From Phycisphaerales bacterium (GTDB lineage: Bacteria; Planctomycetota; Phycisphaerae; Phycisphaerales; UBA1924): a stretch of 6,155 nucleotides of DNA. The stretch's first letter is position 1. Each line of letters opens with the position of its first letter. A model generated the notes under the pieces. It saw nothing but the letters and a program-made list of their open reading frames with translations, did not search any database and was not told where the DNA came from. A program made the translations under genes and the position numbers. Where the stretch lies: contig JAIEQQ010000612.1 of the NCBI GenBank assembly GCA_019747615.1, positions 1 to 6,155 on the forward strand, written 5' to 3'. Of the stretch, positions 1-4,937 are shown piece by piece.

Positions 1-1
1 C

Positions 2-991
2 CGCGTCTCTGGCGACTTCCACGCCCACCGCCTCTTCACCACCGTCAACGCCCGTCTCGCCGCCACGCCGCTGCTCCTGGCCGTTCTCGTCGCCTCGTGG
101 ATCGATTTCACCTACACCGCCGACAGCATCCCCGCCGCGTTCGCCCTCACACGCGACCCCTTCATCGCCTTCGCCGCCAGCGCCATGGCCATCCTCAGCC
201 TGCGCTCACTCTTCCTCTCCCTCCACGGCTTCATCGCCAAGCTCCGCTACCTCAAGCCCGCGCTGGCGCTCATCATGGCCGGCCTCGCGGTCAAGAGCTT
301 CTTCTTCATCGCCAAGCCCAACGCGCTCATCCCCGCAGAGTGGATGACCCTGGGCATCGTCGTCCTTCTGCTCACCGCGATCCTCGCGTCGATTCAATCA
401 CTCAAGCGAACGGACCCCGCCGCCCTGGCGGTGCCGCGCCCCGCCGCGATCGCCGATCTGGCCGAAGCCGCGCTGGCGACAAGGCGAAATCTCCGCAAGG
501 TCGCCATCCTCATTGCCGGCACCGTCGTCATCATCGTCGGCATCCTCATCGGCCCGCTGCCCGGCCCCGGCGCCAGCATCGTCGTGCCCATCGGCATCGC
601 GATCCTCGCCACCGAGTTCGCCTGGGCACGAACGCTTCTCATCCGCATGAAAGACGCGGTCCTCTTCGTCGATTCGATCAGCACCAAGCTCTCGCGCTCG
701 ATCCCGCCCTGGGGCGTCATCCCGCTCTTCTTGGCGTACTGCGGCCTCTTCTACTTCCTCTACACGCTCAACCCCGAGACCTGGGGCGAGCTCAACTTCA
801 TCGACCTCACGCAGACCAAGTGGCACGTCTTCATCATGTTCACCGCCTTCGGCCTCGCGTTCCCATTCCTCGCGTTCCTCTATCGCCTCGCCACCGGGCG
901 CGCCCGCCTGAAAAGTCGCGAGTCGCAAGTCGCCAGTCCCGAGATCAAAGCCGAAGACACGCCGCCTCCGCAACAACCTCCAACCACGTAA
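2..991 (+). CDS. TerC-family membrane protein fused to a PGPGW-type module (5' partial)
   Basis: The gene enters from the left edge; 329 residues are visible, ending at TAA 989-991. Visible residues 22-100 match the C-terminal half of TerC/Alx integral membrane proteins, which are linked to tellurite resistance and Mn homeostasis. They contain TPLLL, DSIPAAF, PFIAFAA, AILSLRSL and RYLK, and by hand count about 38 of 80 positions are identical to the complete TerC protein just downstream. After another membrane segment (about 115-132) and a linker, residues 166-215 form a second module with PLPGPG (185-190) and ILATEFAWAR (201-210). This is the signature of the PGPGW putative transmembrane family, with Ala191 in place of the motif Trp. 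Two more hydrophobic segments follow (about 238-257 and 277-295), then a polar Pro/Gln-rich tail. The Glu of the family motif V-E-x-x-D is Ser32 here, while Asp35 and Asp41 remain. The N-terminal half and the start lie outside the window. The TerC call is firm; transport activity is uncertain. Confidence 0.88.
   Translation, partial: RVSGDFHAHRLFTTVNARLAATPLLLAVLVASWIDFTYTADSIPAAFALTRDPFIAFAASAMAILSLRSLFLSLHGFIAKLRYLKPALALIMAGLAVKSFFFIAKPNALIPAEWMTLGIVVLLLTAILASIQSLKRTDPAALAVPRPAAIADLAEAALATRRNLRKVAILIAGTVVIIVGILIGPLPGPGASIVVPIGIAILATEFAWARTLLIRMKDAVLFVDSISTKLSRSIPPWGVIPLFLAYCGLFYFLYTLNPETWGELNFIDLTQTKWHVFIMFTAFGLAFPFLAFLYRLATGRARLKSRESQVASPEIKAEDTPPPQQPPTT
914..941. repeat. Four-unit degenerate 7-bp tandem repeat inside the TerC-PGPGW 3' end
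   Basis: Four consecutive heptamers are visible: AGTCGCG, AGTCGCA, AGTCGCC, AGTCCCG. They lie in the coding sequence for the polar C-terminal tail. Because seven is not a multiple of three, the units are read in shifting frames and give no protein repeat. The array looks like intergenic-type repeat DNA that became part of the C-terminus, perhaps after loss of an earlier stop codon (inference). Confidence 0.7.
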
Positions 992-1024
992 CTCTCAACG
1001 CCAAGCGGCGTGCTCTTAATCGCC

Positions 1025-1053
1025 ATTAGCAAATTTGCCATTTGCGATTTCCC
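1025..1053. repeat. Degenerate AT-rich 7-bp tandem repeat
   Basis: The units read ATTAGCA(A), ATTTGCC, ATTTGCG, ATTTCCC. The last three are exact 7-bp steps and the first is separated by one extra A. Like the heptamer array at 914-941, it has four units and the fifth base changes from G to C in the final unit, so the two arrays share the loose consensus A-K-T-Y-G-C-N. Function is unknown. Confidence 0.6.
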
Positions 1054-1054
1054 C

Positions 1055-1078
1055 TTGATCCCTCGATCCCTCGGTCCC
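1055..1078. repeat. Three-unit 8-bp tandem repeat
   Basis: Three consecutive octamers are visible: TTGATCCC, TCGATCCC, TCGGTCCC. They directly follow the AT-rich heptamer array and end 25 bp before the second TerC start codon. The array could be a chance low-complexity tract, but its strict 8-bp spacing next to two other short-period arrays suggests a common expansion process. No regulatory role can be assigned from sequence. Confidence 0.6.
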
Positions 1079-1103
1079 TTCCCCCCGCCCCGTACCCTGC
1101 TTC

Positions 1104-2168
1104 ATGGAACAACTGACGCTCTGGGGCGGTTTCGTCATCTTCGTGCTCGCCGTCGTCGCCTTTGATCTCTTCTTCGTCTCAAAGAAGGGCCAGGAAGTCT
1201 CCACGCGCAAGGCCCTCCTGCTCACCGCCGGCTTCGTCACCCTCGGCCTCCTCTTCACGCCCCTGCTCTACTGGATCTACACCACCAACTTCGCCGGCGT
1301 CGCCGCCCCGCGCCTCCCCGGCACCGACCTGGTCCCCGGCCAACCGGCCCTCTCCGGGCGCGAGGCCGTCGCGCAGTTTCTCCAAGCCTGGCTCTTGGAA
1401 TACTCGCTCTCAGTGGACAACCTCTTCGTCTTCGCCCTCATCTTCACGCACTTCCAAGTCCCCAAGCAGAGCCAGCACCGCGTCCTGCTCTGGGGCATCA
1501 TCGGCGCCCTCATCCTCCGCGCGCTGATGATCGGCGTCGGCGCCGCCGCCGTCGCCGCCTTCAGTTGGCTGCTCTACGTCTTCGGCGCCCTGCTCATCTT
1601 CACCGCCTTCAAACTCGCCACCACCAAAGACGACGAGCACAAAGACTTTGAAAAGTCCCTCGTCGTCCGCCTCACGCGCCGCATCGTCCGACTCAGCCCG
1701 CACTACGACGCAGACAAGTTCCTCATCAAAGCCCCCATAACGCCCGGCTCCTCCACCCTCGCCACCTTCGCCACCCCACTGCTCCTGGTCCTGATCGTCG
1801 TCGAGTCCACCGACGTCATGTTCGCCATCGACTCCATCCCCGCCGCGTTCGGCGTCACCAAAGAGCCCTTCATCATCTTCGCCGCCAACATCTTCGCCAT
1901 CCTCGGCCTCCGCTCGCTCTACTTCGCCCTCGCCGGTCTCATGGACTCCTTCCGCTACCTCAAGTACTCCCTGGCCGTCGTCCTCGGCTTCATCGGTGTC
2001 AAAATGATCCTCGAGCACCCGATCGACGCCATCCCGCTCATTAACGTCCGTCTCGACTGGCACGGCCTGCACATCCCCACCGCCGTCTCCCTCGGCATCA
2101 TCGCCGCCGCCCTCCTCCTGGGCGTCCTCGCCTCCCTCGCCGCCACCAGAGCCCGCCCCACAACCTGA
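1104..2168 (+). CDS. TerC/Alx-family integral membrane protein
   Basis: This complete 354-residue gene encodes a polytopic inner-membrane protein of the TerC/Alx family. Members are implicated in Mn export, metal and pH homeostasis or tellurite resistance, sometimes helping to load Mn onto exported enzymes. Hydrophobic segments lie at about 5-24, 38-60, 101-116, 127-151, 154-171, 224-243, 255-276, 286-303 and 325-346. Both acidic family motifs are intact: LEYSLSVDN with Glu99 and Asp105, and VESTDVMFAIDS with Glu234, Asp237 and Asp243. Further signatures are FATPLLL, AILGLRSLYF and RYLK. Length is close to E. coli Alx (about 320), with extra polar sequence in the loop at residues 62-88 and a charged cytoplasmic-type loop at 173-215. 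The ATG at 1104 fits the first transmembrane helix but has no Shine-Dalgarno sequence; the bases before it are almost all C and T. It follows a divergent, fused paralogue in the same orientation and could be co-transcribed with it. The exact substrate cannot be read from sequence. Confidence 0.95.
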   Translation: MEQLTLWGGFVIFVLAVVAFDLFFVSKKGQEVSTRKALLLTAGFVTLGLLFTPLLYWIYTTNFAGVAAPRLPGTDLVPGQPALSGREAVAQFLQAWLLEYSLSVDNLFVFALIFTHFQVPKQSQHRVLLWGIIGALILRALMIGVGAAAVAAFSWLLYVFGALLIFTAFKLATTKDDEHKDFEKSLVVRLTRRIVRLSPHYDADKFLIKAPITPGSSTLATFATPLLLVLIVVESTDVMFAIDSIPAAFGVTKEPFIIFAANIFAILGLRSLYFALAGLMDSFRYLKYSLAVVLGFIGVKMILEHPIDAIPLINVRLDWHGLHIPTAVSLGIIAAALLLGVLASLAATRARPTT

Positions 2169-2395
2169 ACCCATACCACCGATCTGCTCTCCCCCGTGCC
2201 ACCGACACCGCGGCCCTGAACCGTCGGCCCATCCCTCCCCTTCCCCTCCGTGTTCCTCCGTGCACTCCGTCCGCTCCGTGTACATTCCCCCTGCCTTTCT
2301 CTGCGTTCCCCTGCAATCTCTGCGTCCACTGCGTACTCCGAGATCCGATGTCCGCGCGAACGCCAGCCCCCCGTTCTCAGTATCATTCCCTCGCC
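2169..2395. other. 227-bp intergenic region dominated by short repeats
   Basis: No gene is supported here. The region is pyrimidine-rich on the plus strand, and its centre is taken up by CTCCGTG- and CTCTGCGT-type units. No hairpin followed by a T-run is visible downstream of the TerC stop, so intrinsic termination is not evident. A TATCAT hexamer at 2381-2386 lies just before the downstream ATG, but it has no matching -35 element. Confidence 0.65.
2246..2334. repeat. Degenerate CTCCGTG / CTCTGCGT iterated repeat
   Basis: The first block has CTCCGTG at 2246-2252, 2256-2262 and 2274-2280, plus CTCCGTC at 2265-2271, giving steps of 10, 9 and 9 bp. The second block has CTCTGCGT at 2299-2306 and 2318-2325, plus CACTGCGT at 2327-2334. 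From memory, comparable CTCTGTG/CTCTGCG iterations occur between genes in planctomycetes and several other phyla; that was not checked here. There is no protein-coding sense in the array. Confidence 0.7.
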
Positions 2396-3412
2396 ATGAA
2401 GACCCTCTCCGCACCCCGCACCCTCTCCGCCAGCGCACTGGCGATCATCGCGCTCTGCCTGCCGGCGTGCAACTCAACCCCCAGGTCCGGCGACGACACC
2501 TCCGGCGACCGCTTCCTCCAGGGCACCGACGCCAGCGCCTTCATCATCGCCGCCGAGGCCGCGGTGCGCGCCGGTGATAAGGCCCGCGCGCTGGCCGCGT
2601 TCGGGCGCGCCATCGAGACCAACCCCAAGCTCACCGCCGCCCACATGGGCATGGCCGATCTGTACCGCATGGATGGCGACTTCGCCAGCGCCGAAGTCGG
2701 CTACCGCTCCGCCGCGCAGCTTGAGCCCCGCAACTTCGACGCGCAGTACTTCCACGCGCTGATGCTTCACGTCCTGAACCGCGTGAGCGAGGCGGTGCAG
2801 GCCTATCTCCGCGCACTGGCCGTCCGCCCCGACGACTTCAACGCCAACCTCAACGTCGGCGCCGCGTACTACCAGCTCGCCGAGTACAGCCAGGCCCTCC
2901 CCTTTGCGCTCAAAGCCTCTCGCCTCGAATCTCGCAACGGCGCCGCCCGCTTCTCCCTCGGCGCGATCTACGCCGGCCTCAACCGCCACCAAGAGGCCAT
3001 CGGCGAGTACGAACAAGCGCTCGACACGAACGCCGACCTCCCCGGCAAGCTCCTGCTCAACCTCAGCGCCAGCTACGCCGCGCTCCAGCGCTTCGCCGAG
3101 ATGCGCAACACGCTCGAACGCCTCGTCAAGATCGATCCCTCGCCCGCCGCCTTCGAGCGCCTCGGCTTCGCACACTTCCGCCTCGAGAACATCCCGCAAG
3201 CCGTCGCCGCCTATTCCGAATCCCTCAAGCTCGACAAAGACTACTACCCCGCCCTCAACGGCCTCGGCGTCTGCGAGCTGAACACCTACCTCTGGTCCGA
3301 CCGCACCGACAACGCCGCCCGCGATCGCGCACTCACCGCCCTCCGCCGCTCGCTGCAGATCAACCGCAGCCAGCCGCGCGTCGAGGAACTCCTCGGCCGC
3401 TACTCGCGCTAA
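2396..3412 (+). CDS. TPR-repeat lipoprotein
   Basis: The product has 338 residues. A basic and hydrophobic N-terminus (1-21) leads to the lipobox Leu22-Pro23-Ala24-Cys25, so Cys25 should be lipidated by signal peptidase II processing. The mature protein would sit on the periplasmic face of a membrane. From residue 46 to about 330 the protein is almost entirely tetratricopeptide repeats. Seven are regular 34-residue units (about 46-79, 80-113, 114-147, 148-181, 182-215, 216-249, 250-283), followed by an eighth interrupted by an insertion (LWSDRTDNAARD). TPR solenoids bind partner proteins; no enzymatic domain is present. The ATG at 2396 is preferred over an in-frame ATG at 2348 because it puts the signal peptide at the very N-terminus; neither has a Shine-Dalgarno sequence. 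Proteins of this architecture include the pilus-assembly TadD and outer-membrane assembly factors, but no neighbour supports either role. The partner and pathway are unknown. Confidence 0.9.
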   Translation: MKTLSAPRTLSASALAIIALCLPACNSTPRSGDDTSGDRFLQGTDASAFIIAAEAAVRAGDKARALAAFGRAIETNPKLTAAHMGMADLYRMDGDFASAEVGYRSAAQLEPRNFDAQYFHALMLHVLNRVSEAVQAYLRALAVRPDDFNANLNVGAAYYQLAEYSQALPFALKASRLESRNGAARFSLGAIYAGLNRHQEAIGEYEQALDTNADLPGKLLLNLSASYAALQRFAEMRNTLERLVKIDPSPAAFERLGFAHFRLENIPQAVAAYSESLKLDKDYYPALNGLGVCELNTYLWSDRTDNAARDRALTALRRSLQINRSQPRVEELLGRYSR

Positions 3413-3431
3413 ACCGCACGCCATCTTCTGG
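3413..3431. other. 19-bp convergent gene junction
   Basis: The TPR lipoprotein gene (plus) and the minus-strand two-gene unit end tail to tail with only 19 bp between their stop codons. No hairpin with a T-run fits in this gap, so transcription from the two sides probably overlaps or stops by another mechanism. Confidence 0.8.
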
Positions 3432-4907
3432 TCAGTTCAACGCGACCGCGACCACGCCCGCCCGCGTCGCCCGCACCATCGCGTGCACACGCAGCCCCGC
3501 ATCCAGCAGATGCCGCAGCGCCGACGGCCGCTCGCTGAGCACATGGCTCACCGGCTCGCCGGACGCGATCACGCGCGTCGTCGTCAGCGCCAGCACCGCC
3601 CGATGCGTCACCGCCCACGCACGCGCCGTCGCAAGCTCCGCGACCACGCCCGGCCGATCCCCCGCCGCGATCACATGCAGCCCGCCCGCGGCGTCAAGCG
3701 CCAGCTCCACCGCCGGCGCTTGCGGGCACCGCGCTCGCAGCGCCATCAGCCCGCCGATCACACTCGCCAGTGACTCGCCCTCACCCGCACCACCCTCCGC
3801 CTCAACGCGCGGCTCAGCCTTCACGCACGCCATCTCAAGGTCCACCGTCTCGGGCTCAACGCTCGGCGTCAGCGGCGCGACCTCAGGGGTCACATCTTCG
3901 ACCAGCAGTCGCGAAGACCGCATGCGCTCAGCCGCTGCCGGCGCCGCAATCGTGCGGGCGGCGCCCGCGCGAGCCACCTGCCTCGCCAGTTCACAGCCGC
4001 TGCGATCGCGCCGGCCTTCGAAGACCTCGCTCGCCGCCAGCGCTCCCGCGCCGCCGAGGCGTGCCACCGCGTTCTCCATCTCAACGTGCACGCCAATGAA
4101 TTTCATCGTCGCGTCGCTCAACCGCTTCGCCGCCGCGGCGGCCGTCGGCTGGTCCGCACCGACAAAGCACACGCTGACCGTCGTGCTGCTGTCGCTCGCT
4201 CCGCTCATCACGCTCTTGATCAACCGGTACGCCGCGACCACGCTCGCCTCGTCGGCGCCGCTGATGAGCCGCACCCGCGACGCGAGCCCGACGCTGAGAA
4301 TCTCCGGCACCTCGCTGGCATCGCAGCAGAGCATCACGCGCACGCACGCCGCGGCTCCGACATCGATCGCGCCCGCCACATCCCGCGCCGAGCCCACCCG
4401 CGCGCCAAAGCACTGCACACGCACACCGGCCCCACGCGCATCGATCACCATCACCGCGCCCGTCGCCGCGTCGCGCCCGGCGATCTGCGCCAGCCACGCG
4501 CTCGGAAAGCCCGGCACGTTCCCAATCAACATCACCTCAGCCGCCCGCCGCACTCCGCCCCCCCCACCGCTCCCGCCGTCGCCCTGCGTTCGCTCGCCGC
4601 CCGTCGCGTCGCACGCGGCTGGTGTCGCTCCGCTGGCGACACGCTCCTCCGCCTCGACCCCGACCAGTCCCCACGCTCCGCCCGCCACCGTCACTCCGAG
4701 CAGATCCAGCTCCTCCCGCGTCGCTCGCGCATCACCACCGACGCCCGGCCGCGCACCGGCGCTACCAGCACCCGCCGCGACGGAGCCCGCGCCGAACGCA
4801 TCGCTCGACCCGCCCAGAAACAAGTCCGCCAGCGCATCAAAGGCATCGCTCCCGACGCCCGACGTCGCATCGCCCGCCGACCTCAAGCTATCCCTCGACA
4901 ACGCCAT
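3432..4907 (-). CDS. Hypothetical protein with a degenerate MinD/FlhG-like domain
   Basis: I do not recognise this 491-residue protein by name. The N-terminal 120 residues are Ala/Gly-rich and look disordered, ending in a glycine run. Residues 124-315 follow the strand and motif order of MinD/FlhG/ParA-type ATPases. There is a first strand and loop (VMLIGNVPGFPSAW), a strand ending in Asp156 (AVMVID), a Walker-B-like strand (VRVMLCCDASE, about 189-199), then EASVVAAYRLIK (220-231) and a later strand and helix reaching MKFIGV. The loop lacks the P-loop lysine and the GKT core, so ATP hydrolysis is unlikely. A variable acidic linker (about 330-378) leads to a compact C-terminal alpha/beta region (380-491) of unknown type. 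I chose ATG 4907; an in-frame TTG at 4919 would add four residues. The gene begins 30 bp after the ParA-like gene, so co-transcription is likely. Codons end mostly in G, as expected for a real gene on this strand. The coding call is good; the fold assignment is inference from motif order and could be wrong. Confidence 0.78.
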   Translation of the reverse strand: MALSRDSLRSAGDATSGVGSDAFDALADLFLGGSSDAFGAGSVAAGAGSAGARPGVGGDARATREELDLLGVTVAGGAWGLVGVEAEERVASGATPAACDATGGERTQGDGGSGGGGGVRRAAEVMLIGNVPGFPSAWLAQIAGRDAATGAVMVIDARGAGVRVQCFGARVGSARDVAGAIDVGAAACVRVMLCCDASEVPEILSVGLASRVRLISGADEASVVAAYRLIKSVMSGASDSSTTVSVCFVGADQPTAAAAAKRLSDATMKFIGVHVEMENAVARLGGAGALAASEVFEGRRDRSGCELARQVARAGAARTIAAPAAAERMRSSRLLVEDVTPEVAPLTPSVEPETVDLEMACVKAEPRVEAEGGAGEGESLASVIGGLMALRARCPQAPAVELALDAAGGLHVIAAGDRPGVVAELATARAWAVTHRAVLALTTTRVIASGEPVSHVLSERPSALRHLLDAGLRVHAMVRATRAGVVAVALN

Positions 4908-4937
4908 AGTCACGCCCAATCACCACCAACCCCCACC

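Larger units (their letters stand above)
992..1103. other. 112-bp intergenic region between the two TerC genes
   Basis: It holds no gene. Its first half is the most AT-rich stretch in this part of the window and contains a degenerate heptamer array and a perfect 10-bp palindrome, GCAAATTTGC (1029-1038). Its second half holds an octamer array and a C-rich run leading to the start codon of the second TerC gene. No convincing -35/-10 promoter pair, intrinsic terminator or Mn (yybP-ykoY) riboswitch core was seen. There is no purine-rich Shine-Dalgarno sequence before the ATG at 1104. Confidence 0.7.

Noticed and set aside
992..1103. Mn-sensing (yybP-ykoY) or Alx-type pH-responsive riboswitch before the TerC gene
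   Set aside because: The conserved purine-rich core sequences are absent, and the short gap is filled by simple repeats.
2246..2334. CRISPR array
   Set aside because: Units are only 7-8 bp with spacers of about 2-12 bp, far from CRISPR repeat and spacer lengths, and there are no cas genes.
2381..2386. TATCAT as a -10 promoter element giving a near-leaderless lipoprotein mRNA
   Set aside because: The spacing to the ATG is suggestive, but no -35 element is present and a single hexamer match is expected by chance.
2348..2395. Upstream in-frame ATG extending the TPR lipoprotein by 16 residues
   Set aside because: It would push the lipoprotein signal peptide away from the N-terminus; the ATG at 2396 gives a normal 24-residue signal sequence before the lipobox Cys.
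1410..2438. Minus-strand open frame of 342 codons opposite the TerC gene
   Set aside because: It consists of Gly/Glu/Asp-rich low-complexity sequence produced by antisense reading of a TerC gene whose identity is certain.
2396..4907. Tad pilus locus (TadD-like TPR lipoprotein plus TadZ-like atypical MinD)
   Set aside because: The two genes converge rather than sharing an operon. No TadA/B/C, secretin or pilin gene is seen, and the pseudo-MinD has no N-terminal receiver-like domain as in CpaE/TadZ.
4908..4937. TTG at 4919 as the start of the pseudo-MinD gene
   Set aside because: It adds only four residues. The ATG at 4907 is the commoner start type, although neither has a well-spaced Shine-Dalgarno sequence, so the choice is tentative.
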